From positions 1-37,747 of the forward strand of contig NZ_JAEKMI010000044.1 in NCBI RefSeq assembly GCF_020217485.1: a DNA stretch of 37,747 bases. The letters run 5' to 3'. Source of the DNA: Mycobacterium sp. WUMAC-067. Its GTDB lineage: Bacteria; Actinomycetota; Actinomycetes; Mycobacteriales; Mycobacteriaceae. The position numbers and the translations under genes were made by a program. Each line of letters begins with the position of its first letter. Position 1 is the stretch's first letter. Below the pieces are notes generated by a model that did not search any database, was not told the origin of the DNA, and worked only from the letters and a program-made list of their open reading frames with translations. Positions 7,602 through 15,797 of this stretch are shown here, in pieces.

Positions 7602-8878
7602 GCCCGCGAGTTGGTGTGACGCTGTCTGGCAGATACCGCCTGCAGCGCCTGATCGCCACCGGCGGCATGGGTCAGGTCTGGGAGGCGGTAGACAGCCGCC
7701 TGGGCCGGCGCGTCGCGGTCAAGGTGCTCAAGCAGGAGTTCTCCCAGGACCCCGAGTTCATCGAGCGCTTCCGCGCTGAGGCGCGGACCACGGCGATGCT
7801 CAACCACCCCGGGATCGCGGCGGTCCACGACTACGGTGAGAGCCAGCTGGACGGGGAGGGCCGCACCGCCTACCTGGTGATGGAACTGGTCAACGGCGAG
7901 CCGCTGAACTCGGTGCTCAAACGCACCGGCCGGCTGTCGCTGCGGCACGCCCTGGACATGCTCGAGCAGACCGGTCGCGCGCTGCAGGTCGCGCACGCCG
8001 CCGGTTTGGTCCACCGCGACGTGAAGCCGGGCAACATCTTGATCACCCCGACCGGCCAGGTGAAGATCACCGACTTCGGCATCGCCAAGGCCGTCGACGC
8101 CGCGCCGGTGACCCAGACCGGCATGGTGATGGGCACCGCCCAATACATCGCGCCCGAACAGGCCCTTGGACACGACGCCACCCCGTCCAGCGACGTGTAC
8201 TCGCTGGGAGTTGTTGGCTACGAAGTTGTTTCGGGCAAGCGGCCGTTCACCGGTGACGGCGCATTGACGGTGGCGATGAAACACATCAAGGAACCTCCGC
8301 CGCCGCTGCCCGCGGAGCTACCGCCCAATGTGCGCGAACTCATCGAGATCACGCTCGTCAAGAACCCGGCGATGCGTTACCGCAGCGGGGGACCGTTCGC
8401 CGACGCCGTGGCCGCGGTGCGCGCCGGTCGCCGACCTCCCCGCCCCAGCCAGTCGCCGCCTCCGGGTCGGGCGTCGCCGGCGGCGATACCGTCCAGCCCG
8501 ACGACCCGGGCGGCCGCGGTGTCGCCCCGCACGGCCGCGCCCCGCCGATCCCGTCCGACCACCGGCGGGCACCGCCCGCCCCCGGCCCGGCGCACCTTCT
8601 CGTCGGGGCAGCGCGCGCTGCTGTGGGCCGCCGGGGTCCTCGGCGCGCTCGCGATCATCATCGCGGTGCTCATCGTCATCAATTCCCGCGGGGATCAGCA
8701 GCAACAGCCCCCGTCGGTCACCGACACCGGCACACCGCCGGCGTCGGCGCCGCCGCCGTCCAACACCCCGAGCGGATCCGCGGCGCACCCGGGCATGCGG
8801 CTCGATTGGCCGGACGACGGCACGATAGGAATGTCGGGATTCCGTAGCGGACCGCCGCGACACGGGGCATCGCCGTGA
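7598..8878 (+). CDS. pknA: PknA, transmembrane Ser/Thr protein kinase
   Basis: The 426-residue protein has an N-terminal Hanks-type kinase domain (about 13-275), a Pro/Arg-rich juxtamembrane linker, one transmembrane helix at about 342-362, and a short outside tail without PASTA repeats. Key residues are visible: glycine loop TGGMGQV, catalytic Lys42, HRDVKPGN with Asp141, DFG at 159-161, and activation-loop Thr172 and Thr174 (TQTG), the autophosphorylation sites known in M. tuberculosis. PknA phosphorylates division and cell-wall proteins such as Wag31 and FipA and activates PknB. The ATG at 7598 overlaps the pbpA stop and has GGGAGGA just upstream. Confidence 0.97.
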   Translation: MSPRVGVTLSGRYRLQRLIATGGMGQVWEAVDSRLGRRVAVKVLKQEFSQDPEFIERFRAEARTTAMLNHPGIAAVHDYGESQLDGEGRTAYLVMELVNGEPLNSVLKRTGRLSLRHALDMLEQTGRALQVAHAAGLVHRDVKPGNILITPTGQVKITDFGIAKAVDAAPVTQTGMVMGTAQYIAPEQALGHDATPSSDVYSLGVVGYEVVSGKRPFTGDGALTVAMKHIKEPPPPLPAELPPNVRELIEITLVKNPAMRYRSGGPFADAVAAVRAGRRPPRPSQSPPPGRASPAAIPSSPTTRAAAVSPRTAAPRRSRPTTGGHRPPPARRTFSSGQRALLWAAGVLGALAIIIAVLIVINSRGDQQQQPPSVTDTGTPPASAPPPSNTPSGSAAHPGMRLDWPDDGTIGMSGFRSGPPRHGASP

Positions 8879-10755
8879 CCACCCCGCAGCACCTGTCCGA
8901 CCGTTATGAGCTGGGCGAGATCCTCGGCTTCGGGGGGATGTCCGAGGTTCACCTGGCCCGCGACCTCCGCTTGCATCGCGATGTCGCGGTCAAGGTGCTG
9001 CGCGCGGATCTGGCCCGCGACCCCAGTTTCTACCTACGCTTCCGGCGCGAGGCGCAAAACGCCGCCGCGCTGAATCACCCGTCCATCGTCGCGGTCTACG
9101 ACACGGGCGAAGCGGAGACGCCCACCGGGCCGCTGCCCTACATCGTCATGGAATACGTCGACGGCGTCACCCTGCGCGACATCGTGCACACCGACGGGCC
9201 GCTGCCGCCGCGGCGGGCGATCGAGATCATCGCCGACGCGTGCCAGGCGCTGAACTTCAGTCATCAGAACGGCATCATCCACCGCGACGTCAAGCCGGCC
9301 AACATCATGATCAGCACCACCAACGCGGTCAAGGTGATGGATTTCGGTATCGCCCGCGCGATCGCCGACAGCGGCAACAGCGTCACCCAGACGGCCGCGG
9401 TGATCGGAACCGCGCAGTACCTCTCGCCCGAGCAGGCCCGCGGCGACGCCGTCGACGCCCGTTCCGATGTGTACTCGCTGGGCTGCGTACTTTACGAAAT
9501 CCTCACGGGCGAACCACCTTTCGTCGGAGACTCGCCGGTCGCGGTTGCCTACCAACATGTTCGCGAGGACCCGGTCCCGCCGTCGCAACGCCACGAAGGC
9601 ATCTCGCCCGACCTCGACGCCGTCGTGCTCAAGGCGCTGGCCAAGAATCCGGAAAACCGCTATCAGACCGCGGCGGAGATGCGCGCCGATCTGGTGCGGG
9701 TGCACAACGGCGAGAAGCCCGAAGCGCCCAAGGTTTTCACCGACGCCGACCGGTCCTCGTTGCTGTCGTCGAGCCCCGGCAGCGCGGGCCCGCCCCGGAC
9801 CGATCCGCTGCCTCGCCAGGTTCTCGCCGACGCCGGTGAGGACCGCACCGTCGGTTCGGTCGGTCGCTGGATCGTCGCGGTGGCCGCGCTGGCCGTCCTG
9901 ACGATCGTGGTGGTGATCGCGTTCAACACCTTCGGCGGCGGTGCCCGTGACGTTCAGGTGCCCGACGTGCGCGGGCAAGTGTCCGCCGATGCCATCGCGG
10001 CGCTGCAAAACCGCGGCTTCAAAACGCGCACGCTGCAAAAGCCGGATTCGATCATTCCGCCCGACCACGTCATCGGCACCGACCCCGGCGCCAACGCCTC
10101 GATCAGCGCCGGGGACGAGATCACCGTCAACGTCTCCACCGGTCCGGAGCAACGCGAGGTGCCCGACGTTTCCTCGTTGAGTTACTCCGACGCGGTCAGC
10201 AAGCTCAAAGCCGCGGGATTCACCAAGTTCAAGCAGGCCAATTCGCCGTCGACGCCGGAGCTGCTGGGCAAGGTGATCGGGACCAACCCCCCGGCCAACC
10301 AGACGTCGGCGATCACCAACGTCATCACCGTCATCGTCGGCTCCGGGCCGGAGACCAAGCAGGTTCCCGACATCGCGGGCCAGACCGTGGACATCGCGCA
10401 GCGGAACCTCACCGTCTACGGCTTCAGCAAGGTGACCCAGGTGCAGGTGGACAGCCCCCGGCCGGCAGGTGAGGTGATCGGGACCAATCCGCCCAAGGGA
10501 CAGATGATTCCGGTGGACTCGGTCATCGAGCTGCAGGTGTCCAAGGGCAATCAGTTCGTCATGCCGGATCTGTCCGGCATGTTCTGGACGGACGCCGAGC
10601 CGCGGCTACGGGCGCTGGGCTGGACGGGCATCCTGGACAAGGGCGCCGACGTCGACGCCGGCGGCTCCCAGTCCCACCGCGTCGTGTATCAGAACCCGCC
10701 GGCCGGCGCCGGGGTGAACCGGGACGGGATCATCACGCTGAAGTTCGGTCAGTAG
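8875..10755 (+). CDS. pknB: PknB, PASTA-domain Ser/Thr protein kinase
   Basis: At 626 residues it equals M. tuberculosis PknB. Kinase domain (about 11-275): glycine loop GFGGMSEV, Lys40, HRDVKPAN with Asp138, DFG at 156-158, activation-loop Thr171 and Thr173. A juxtamembrane linker leads to one transmembrane helix (about 332-353) and four extracellular PASTA repeats (about 355-626) that sense muropeptide or lipid II. PknB is the essential master regulator of peptidoglycan synthesis; substrates encoded in this window include FhaA, PbpA and CwlM. It starts with GTG at 8875 in a GTGA overlap with pknA. Its 3' end overlaps convergent trpG by 23 nt, with no clear hairpin terminator between them. 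Confidence 0.98.
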   Translation: MTTPQHLSDRYELGEILGFGGMSEVHLARDLRLHRDVAVKVLRADLARDPSFYLRFRREAQNAAALNHPSIVAVYDTGEAETPTGPLPYIVMEYVDGVTLRDIVHTDGPLPPRRAIEIIADACQALNFSHQNGIIHRDVKPANIMISTTNAVKVMDFGIARAIADSGNSVTQTAAVIGTAQYLSPEQARGDAVDARSDVYSLGCVLYEILTGEPPFVGDSPVAVAYQHVREDPVPPSQRHEGISPDLDAVVLKALAKNPENRYQTAAEMRADLVRVHNGEKPEAPKVFTDADRSSLLSSSPGSAGPPRTDPLPRQVLADAGEDRTVGSVGRWIVAVAALAVLTIVVVIAFNTFGGGARDVQVPDVRGQVSADAIAALQNRGFKTRTLQKPDSIIPPDHVIGTDPGANASISAGDEITVNVSTGPEQREVPDVSSLSYSDAVSKLKAAGFTKFKQANSPSTPELLGKVIGTNPPANQTSAITNVITVIVGSGPETKQVPDIAGQTVDIAQRNLTVYGFSKVTQVQVDSPRPAGEVIGTNPPKGQMIPVDSVIELQVSKGNQFVMPDLSGMFWTDAEPRLRALGWTGILDKGADVDAGGSQSHRVVYQNPPAGAGVNRDGIITLKFGQ

Positions 10756-11419
10756 CCGCCGGGTCGGCCGGGAAATACGGCCGCACCGCCGCGTGCACGT
10801 CGTTCTCGAGTCGGCGTATCAGCGTGTCATCGCGCACCAACCCGCATACGGCCAGCCAGTTCGCCAGCATGCGATGGCCGCCCTCGGTCAGGATCGACTC
10901 CGGATGGAACTGCACCCCGTGAATGGGCAATGCGGCGTGGCGAACCCCCATGATCACGCCGCTGTCGGTGCGGGCGGTGACCTCGAGCACCGGCGGCAGC
11001 GACTCGGGCAGGATGGTCAGCGAGTGGTAGCGGGTCGCCGTGAAGGGATCCGGAAGTCCTTGCAACACACCGACATTGGTGTGGTGGACGCGGCTGGTCT
11101 TGCCGTGCAGCAGTTCGGGGGCGCGGTCGACGGTGGCGCCGAATGCGACGCCGATGGCTTGGTGCCCCAGGCAGACCCCGAGCAGAGGAGTCTTCTCGGC
11201 GGCACACGCGCGAACCATCCCGATGGAAGCGCCCGCGCGCTCCGGGGTGCCCGGCCCCGGACTGAGCAGCACGCCGTCGAACTGCCGGGCGGCCGCGGTC
11301 TCGTCGGAGAGCCGGGCGTCGTCATTGCGCCAGACGTCCGCGTCCACACCTAGCTGCCCGAGGTACTGCACCAGGTTGAACACGAAGCTGTCGTAGTTGT
11401 CGACAACCAGGATCCGCAT
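10733..11419 (-). CDS. trpG: TrpG/PabA, glutamine amidotransferase subunit
   Basis: A 228-residue class I glutamine amidotransferase that hydrolyses glutamine and passes ammonia to anthranilate synthase (TrpE) and/or 4-amino-4-deoxychorismate synthase (PabB). The catalytic triad is visible: Cys83 in GVCLGHQ, His172 and Glu174 in VQFHPES. The oxyanion motif SPGPGTP (53-59) is also present. M. tuberculosis Rv0013 is 232 residues. It is encoded 48 bp downstream of the DUF881 gene on the same strand. With no trpE or pabB alongside, it probably serves both the tryptophan and folate pathways, as proposed for single-copy amphibolic enzymes. Confidence 0.95.
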   Translation of the reverse strand: MRILVVDNYDSFVFNLVQYLGQLGVDADVWRNDDARLSDETAAARQFDGVLLSPGPGTPERAGASIGMVRACAAEKTPLLGVCLGHQAIGVAFGATVDRAPELLHGKTSRVHHTNVGVLQGLPDPFTATRYHSLTILPESLPPVLEVTARTDSGVIMGVRHAALPIHGVQFHPESILTEGGHRMLANWLAVCGLVRDDTLIRRLENDVHAAVRPYFPADPAATDRTSA

Positions 11420-11467
11420 CGTGCCAGGTTACCGCCCGGTGGTACGCGCTCTGCTGGTCAGTGGGCC

Positions 11468-12211
11468 TCAATAGCCGATGGGGCCGTTGGGCTGCGCGAA
11501 ATGCAGCCGGTCGGGCTCGGAGTGACCGACGACCTGCACGTCGGACTTGACGTCTTCGCGGTAGCCGAGCCCGAACCGGACCACGTACTGCTTGTAGAGC
11601 GTCACCAGGGGAGCGGCGGCGAGCGCGGCTTGCATCTCTGCGGAGTTACCGATCGCGGTGATCGTGTACGGCGGGCTGTAGGTGCGCCCGTTGAGCAGAA
11701 GGGTATTGCCCACGCAGCGGGGCACCGAGGTGGCGATGAGCCGTTGGTCCTGCATCTGAATGGCCTCGGCGCCCGCGCTCCACAACGCGTTGAGCACGGC
11801 CTGGATGTCTTGCTGGTGCACCACCAGGTCGTCGGGCGACGCGTCGCGCGGGAACCGGCCGTTGGCGTCGCGCTGCGCGTCCTCGAGGGTGACCACCAGG
11901 CCCGGGCCGTGCACGGGGCTCATATCCGCCTGCCCGGCGAGCTCCGCGGAGCGCCGCAACATCGCGGCCAGCGCGGCGTCCGACGAGCGCCCGTGCGCCG
12001 CGTCGATTTTCTTCGCCAATTCCTCACGTTCGGCGTTGAGCCGGTTCACCGACGACTGGGTGTCGCGGACCAGGTCCACCAGCCGCGGGGCGTCGCTGCG
12101 GCGGATCTCGGCGCCGCCGGAAACCCCGTGCGTGGCGGCGAGCAGCAATCCGGCCAGCACGCACACCACCGGGACGCCGAAGCGCCATGGCGACTGGCGC
12201 GTCTGGATCAT
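11468..12211 (-). CDS. DUF881 family membrane-anchored protein (Rv0012-like)
   Basis: A 247-residue protein with one N-terminal membrane anchor (about 11-28), a coiled-coil-like segment (about 45-95, NRLNAEREELAKKIDAAHG) and a DUF881 domain containing VHGPGLVVTLEDA, LVVHQQDIQAVLNALWSAGA and TAIGN. The family is common in Gram-positive bacteria near division and cell-wall genes; its biochemical role is unknown. It corresponds in position and sequence to M. tuberculosis Rv0012. The ATG at 12211 is preceded by AAAGGGAG. It diverges from crgA and probably forms a unit with trpG. Confidence 0.9.
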   Translation of the reverse strand: MIQTRQSPWRFGVPVVCVLAGLLLAATHGVSGGAEIRRSDAPRLVDLVRDTQSSVNRLNAEREELAKKIDAAHGRSSDAALAAMLRRSAELAGQADMSPVHGPGLVVTLEDAQRDANGRFPRDASPDDLVVHQQDIQAVLNALWSAGAEAIQMQDQRLIATSVPRCVGNTLLLNGRTYSPPYTITAIGNSAEMQAALAAAPLVTLYKQYVVRFGLGYREDVKSDVQVVGHSEPDRLHFAQPNGPIGY

Positions 12212-12247
12212 CGAGTCTCCCTTTCCTGGTCACCGTCCCAGGTGCGT

Positions 12248-12253
12248 TAGTCT
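12248..12253 (+). promoter_or_regulatory. Candidate -10 element for crgA
   Basis: TAGTCT in the 129-bp divergent gap 12212-12340 fits the mycobacterial -10 pattern and would give a crgA leader of about 80 nt. The -35 is unclear. Nothing else in the gap is recognisable. Confidence 0.3.
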
Positions 12254-12340
12254 CGTAGCCAAGCTATGGGTGCAGCTGCCGTGTCCATCGTTGCACCCCG
12301 TCCCGCTCACCGTGTTGTTGAGGTAATCCGCGAGGTAATC

Positions 12341-12622
12341 ATGCCCAAGTCCAAGGTCCGTAAGAAGAACGACTTCACCGTCAGCGCGGTCAGCCGCACC
12401 CCGGTGAAGGTCAAGGTCGGACCGTCGAGCGTGTGGTTCGTCGCGCTGTTCATCGGCCTCATGCTGATCGGTCTCGTCTGGCTGATGGTGTTCCAGTTGG
12501 CCGCGGTCGGAACCCAGGCACCGACGGCCCTCAATTGGATGGCGCAACTGGGTCCCTGGAACTACGCCATCGCGTTCGCTTTCATGATCACCGGTTTGTT
12601 GCTCACGATGCGCTGGCACTGA
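12341..12622 (+). CDS. crgA: CrgA, cell division membrane protein
   Basis: A 93-residue protein, the same length as M. tuberculosis CrgA. A basic cytoplasmic N-terminus (MPKSKVRKKNDFTV) is followed by two transmembrane helices (about 29-51 and 71-90), the second ending MRWH. CrgA sits at the septum, where it interacts with FtsZ, FtsI, FtsQ, CwsA and Wag31 and helps assemble the divisome. The start is set by GAGG five bases before the ATG at 12341 and by family alignment. Its partner gene cwsA lies about 1.3 kb downstream. Confidence 0.97.
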   Translation: MPKSKVRKKNDFTVSAVSRTPVKVKVGPSSVWFVALFIGLMLIGLVWLMVFQLAAVGTQAPTALNWMAQLGPWNYAIAFAFMITGLLLTMRWH

Positions 12623-12693
12623 GCGGCACGGCCGACGTAATGAATTCATTTTTGGGCTGATTTGTCACTGCGCCAGCAACTTTCTGACCACCC

Positions 12694-12742
12694 AATCACA
12701 CGCGTGTGATTTATCCCCACTGTTGATAGAGATTGTGGATAA
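12694..12742. promoter_or_regulatory. 18-bp palindrome followed by two facing DnaA-box-like motifs
   Basis: AATCACACGCGTGTGATT (12694-12711) is a perfect 18-bp palindrome, a typical dimeric-regulator site. It abuts TTATCCCCA (12711-12719), and TGTGGATAA (12734-12742) follows. The latter is the exact reverse complement of the classical DnaA box TTATCCACA; the former differs from it at one base. The cluster sits 36-84 bp before the start at 12778, so it probably includes that gene's promoter region. Confidence 0.5.
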
Positions 12743-12777
12743 CTGCATCGGCAGTGGTGGGAGGGGCTAAGGACCGC

Positions 12778-13203
12778 ATGCAGCAAACACAATGGGAGCC
12801 GCACCCGGCCGGAATCGCAGGTTGTGGAGCCGTAGGCGTTCTGATGGCTATCGCCGCTGTGACCCTGATCACAGACCTGCCGGGGCGCGTTCTGGCGGGC
12901 GTTGCCGCAGTGGGTCTGATCTTGTTTGCGGGAATGTCTTGGCGCGCGCGCCCCAAGCTGGCAATCACGCCCGACGGCCTGGCGCTGCGCGGCTGGTTCC
13001 GGACGCAGCTATTGCAGCAATCCGACATCAAGATCATCCGCATCATCGAGTTCCGCCGCTACGGACGCAGGGTGCGGTTACTGGAGGTCGAAGCGGCCGA
13101 CGGCGACCTCGTCCTGTTCTCCCGCTGGGACCTCGGGACCGACCCGCTGGACGTGCTCGACGCGCTCACCGCGGCCGGCTACGCGGGCCGTTCGCAGCCC
13201 TGA
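12778..13203 (+). CDS. Small membrane protein with PH-like domain (Rv0010c-like)
   Basis: The 141-residue product has two hydrophobic helices (about 10-30 and 36-52) followed by a compact domain with alternating strands (KLAITPDGLALRGWFRTQLL, IKIIRIIEFRRYGRRVRLLEVE) typical of the bacterial PH/YdbS-type low-molecular-weight antigen 6 family. Length and sequence match M. tuberculosis Rv0010c. The function is unknown; the domain probably faces the cytoplasm at the membrane. The ATG at 12778 matches the family start and has GAGGGGCTAAGGA upstream; a GTG/ATG further upstream at 12733 would add 15 residues and overlap the DnaA-like motif. It is transcribed convergently with ppiA. Confidence 0.88.
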   Translation: MQQTQWEPHPAGIAGCGAVGVLMAIAAVTLITDLPGRVLAGVAAVGLILFAGMSWRARPKLAITPDGLALRGWFRTQLLQQSDIKIIRIIEFRRYGRRVRLLEVEAADGDLVLFSRWDLGTDPLDVLDALTAAGYAGRSQP

Positions 13204-13230
13204 ACCGGCCCCGGGCGGGCGGGGCCGGTT
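13203..13230. terminator. GC-rich hairpin between convergent genes
   Basis: AACCGGCCCC (13203-13212) and GGGGCCGGTT (13221-13230) form a perfect 10-bp stem with an 8-nt loop. It sits exactly on the stop codons of the gene ending at 13203 and of ppiA. There is no long T-run, as is usual for many mycobacterial hairpin terminators. Confidence 0.7.
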
Positions 13231-13777
13231 ACGAGATGGTGATCGACTCGATGACGACCGGCTCGGAGGGACGGTCGTTGCCGTCGGTGCTTGTCGTCGA
13301 GATCGCCTCGACGACCTGCTGCGAGTCCGGGTCGGTCACTTCGCCGAAGATCGTGTGGCGCCGGTTCAGGTGCGGCGTCTTGTCGACCGTGATGAAGAAC
13401 TGCGAGCCGTTGGTGCCCGGGCCCGCGTTCGCCATCGCCAGCAGGTAGGGCTTGTCGAATTGCAGTTCGGGGTGGAACTCGTCGGCGAACTTGTACCCCG
13501 GGCCACCGCGGCCGGTCCCGGTCGGGTCGCCGCCCTGGATCATGAAGCCCCGGATCACCCGGTGAAAGACCGCGCCATCGTAGAACGGGCCGGAGGAGCC
13601 TCCCGATGCGTTCTGGGTCGAGTACTCCTTGGTCCCCTGCGCCAGGCCGACGAAGTTGGCGACGGTCTTGGGCGCGTGGTTTCCGAACAACGCGACCTTG
13701 ATGTCGCCGCGGTTGGTGTGGAGCGTGGCGGTAGCAGTCTGAAAGGGGCTGTTAGTCACGGCATCAGAGTCTGCCAC
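13229..13777 (-). CDS. ppiA: PpiA, cyclophilin-type peptidyl-prolyl isomerase
   Basis: A 182-residue cytoplasmic cyclophilin, identical in length to M. tuberculosis PpiA. The signature FHRVIRGFMIQGGDPTGTG (catalytic Arg in FHRVI), the active-site stretch AMANAGPGTNGSQFFIT and HTIFGEV are intact. It catalyses cis-trans isomerisation of X-Pro bonds to aid folding. There is no signal peptide. Translation starts at GTG 13777 (MADSDAVTNSPF). The 171-bp gap to divergent cwsA (13778-13948) shows no clear promoter. Confidence 0.97.
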   Translation of the reverse strand: MADSDAVTNSPFQTATATLHTNRGDIKVALFGNHAPKTVANFVGLAQGTKEYSTQNASGGSSGPFYDGAVFHRVIRGFMIQGGDPTGTGRGGPGYKFADEFHPELQFDKPYLLAMANAGPGTNGSQFFITVDKTPHLNRRHTIFGEVTDPDSQQVVEAISTTSTDGNDRPSEPVVIESITIS

Positions 13778-13948
13778 TACGCGTCAGCGCGCCCGCACGC
13801 GGTGCCACCCAATCCGAACCGCTGACGAAAACGCCGCGAACACACATCGCGGCCCCCGACGTCCCTATGCTGGCAGTCTGTTCAGATATCGGGCCGGCCG
13901 TCGGGCCGGGTCACGACAGGCGTCACCAGCGGAACAGAAGGGCGGCAG

Positions 13949-14383
13949 ATGAGCGCGAAGACGGAATCCCGGCTCACCCCGCGGGAGCGACTGGCCCGCG
14001 GCCTGAGCTATTCGGCGAGGGGACCGGTGGACGTCACCCGCGGAGTCGTGGGCCTCAGCGTCGAGTCCGCGCGGTCGACCGCCTCGGAGCTGCGTCGCCG
14101 GTATCAGGAGGGGCGCCTGGCCGCCGACATCGCGGCCGCCCAGGAGGCACTCGCCCAGGAGTTGGCCGCCGCGCAGGAAGTGGTCGCCGGCCTGCCGCAG
14201 GCGCTGCAGGATGCGCGGCGCGCGCAGCGTCGCGGCAAGCGCCCGTTGATCATTGCGGGCATTGCCGTCGCGGCCCTCGCGGGCGGCGCCGCGGCGTTCA
14301 GCATCGCCCGGCGCTCGGTGCGGGCGAAGCCTCAGGAACCGCAGTCGCGGCCGCCGAGCGTGGATGTGCAACCGCGGCCCTAG
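13949..14383 (+). CDS. cwsA: CwsA, cell wall synthesis and shape protein
   Basis: The 144-residue protein matches mycobacterial CwsA: a basic N-terminal region, an Ala/Gln-rich coiled-coil stretch (about 48-95), a single transmembrane helix (about 100-119, LIIAGIAVAALAGGAAAFSI) and a short Pro-rich tail. CwsA interacts with CrgA and Wag31 and localises to septum and poles, where it helps peptidoglycan synthesis. GGCGGCAG precedes the ATG at 13949. Its stop lies two bases from the convergent P450 stop. Confidence 0.93.
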   Translation: MSAKTESRLTPRERLARGLSYSARGPVDVTRGVVGLSVESARSTASELRRRYQEGRLAADIAAAQEALAQELAAAQEVVAGLPQALQDARRAQRRGKRPLIIAGIAVAALAGGAAAFSIARRSVRAKPQEPQSRPPSVDVQPRP

Positions 14384-14385
14384 GG

Positions 14386-15600
14386 TCACCGCACGGCCAG
14401 CTGCAGCCGTTCGCGGCGCCGAACCAGAATGCTCGGCAGCCATTCTCCGACCTCGGCCGCGCTGATCCAGCTGGTGCGCTCGAGCAGCATCCGCAACACG
14501 ATGTGGGCTTCCAAGCGTGCCAGTGCGGCCCCCACGCAGAAGTGCACGCCCTTGCCGAAGCTGACGTGACTTTTGCCGGCGACGCGGTCGAGGCGAAATT
14601 CGTTCGGGGCCTCGAAGTGCGCCGGGTCGCGGTTGGCCGCTCCCCACATCAACAGCAGATGTGAGTCGGCCGGCACCGCGACCCCACCGAGCGTGGTGTC
14701 GCGCCACACGTGCCGGTAATGACCCCGAAACGGCGCCTCGAAGCGCAAGGTCTCTTCGATGAAAGCGCTCAGCAATTCCGGCTTCTCGCGGAGCTGCTGT
14801 TGGATCGCGGGGCGATCGGCGAGGATCCACGCCGCGCTTCCCAGCAGAGACGCCGTCGACTCGCCCGCCGCGCTGAAGAGGGTCAGCATGATTCCCAGCG
14901 CCGGCAGTTGCTCTAGTTCACCCGAGGCGTAGCGCACGGCCAGGTCGGCGATCAGGCCGGATTCTGGCTTGCCGCTTGCCTTTTCGAAACGCTCCAACAC
15001 ATAGCCGGATAGCTCCATCGCGGCGAGCCCAGCCTGCTCGAGTTGTTCGGACGTGACGATTCCATCGAGCAATGTCGTGGTGGCGTAGCCGAGCCGAATG
15101 AGGTTGTCGACGTCGTCATCGGGCAGACCCAGGAGCTTGCAAACCACCATCATCGGCAGCCGATTCGCGACGCTGCTCATCCATTCGATCTGACCGTCGC
15201 GCAGGTTCTGTTCCCAGAGGCGGTCGGCGGTCCGGACCGCGAATTCCTCGATGATCCGGACGCGCTTGGCCGACAAATGGGGTAGCAGGATCTTCCGGTG
15301 CATGGCATGTACCGGATCGTCCGCGGTGGCCAACACCTGGGTCGGGCCACCCGGTGGCCCCATGTCGAACGGGGCGACGGAGCCGTCGTCGTGGAAGACC
15401 ATGGTCGCCGTGAGGTTCGACGAAAAATCTTCGACCCGCTCGACGGCCTCTTGCACTGCGTCCCAACCGCACACGGCGTAGAAGACGGAATCGCCGATGC
15501 GGTGCACCGGCGCCTCGGCCCGCATCCGGTCATACAGCGGGTAGGGATCCTGTATCGCCGCGCTACCGAAGAACCGGGTCGCGCTGTCCAAGGCCGTCAC
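14386..15600 (-). CDS. Cytochrome P450 monooxygenase
   Basis: A complete 404-residue bacterial P450 (soluble, class I type). The heme loop reads FGKGVHFCVG with the thiolate Cys355. The K-helix ExxR is E283-TLR286. The I-helix has AAGEST (244-249), where Glu-Ser takes the place of the usual Asp/Glu-Thr oxygen-activating pair with a Thr one position later. PERF-type sequence is FRLDRV (335-340). It would need a ferredoxin and reductase, neither of which is in the window. The substrate and CYP family cannot be told from the sequence alone. It starts with GTG at 15600 with only a weak ribosome site. It diverges from a TetR gene, suggesting TetR control. This pair replaces what in M. tuberculosis is, from memory, a long gene-free gap between alaT and cwsA. 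Confidence 0.93.
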   Translation of the reverse strand: MTALDSATRFFGSAAIQDPYPLYDRMRAEAPVHRIGDSVFYAVCGWDAVQEAVERVEDFSSNLTATMVFHDDGSVAPFDMGPPGGPTQVLATADDPVHAMHRKILLPHLSAKRVRIIEEFAVRTADRLWEQNLRDGQIEWMSSVANRLPMMVVCKLLGLPDDDVDNLIRLGYATTTLLDGIVTSEQLEQAGLAAMELSGYVLERFEKASGKPESGLIADLAVRYASGELEQLPALGIMLTLFSAAGESTASLLGSAAWILADRPAIQQQLREKPELLSAFIEETLRFEAPFRGHYRHVWRDTTLGGVAVPADSHLLLMWGAANRDPAHFEAPNEFRLDRVAGKSHVSFGKGVHFCVGAALARLEAHIVLRMLLERTSWISAAEVGEWLPSILVRRRERLQLAVR

Positions 15601-15742
15601 GCGTCTCAGGCTCCGGTGCGCCTCGCCGCGGGGTCAATGGACCGCGGAGAAGTTGATGAGCGCTCGCGACCGACCGTGATCGGGGACAAAGACGTGGACC
15701 GGTCACAAGCTGCGCATTCGGGTGAAAGAAAGGCTCTGAAAT

Positions 15743-15759
15743 TTCTCACGCTGCGAGAA
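15743..15759. promoter_or_regulatory. Candidate TetR operator between P450 and TetR genes
   Basis: TTCTC-N7-GAGAA (TTCTCACGCTGCGAGAA) is a 17-bp inverted repeat in the 197-bp divergent gap 15601-15797; partially matching arms GAAAT (15738-15742) and ATTTC (15762-15766) extend it. Its size and position suit binding by a TetR dimer controlling both genes. It begins 55 bp upstream of the regulator's start codon. Confidence 0.5.
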
Positions 15760-15797
15760 GTATTTCGGCGCCCCGCAGCGTAGGGGAGGATGGGTGG

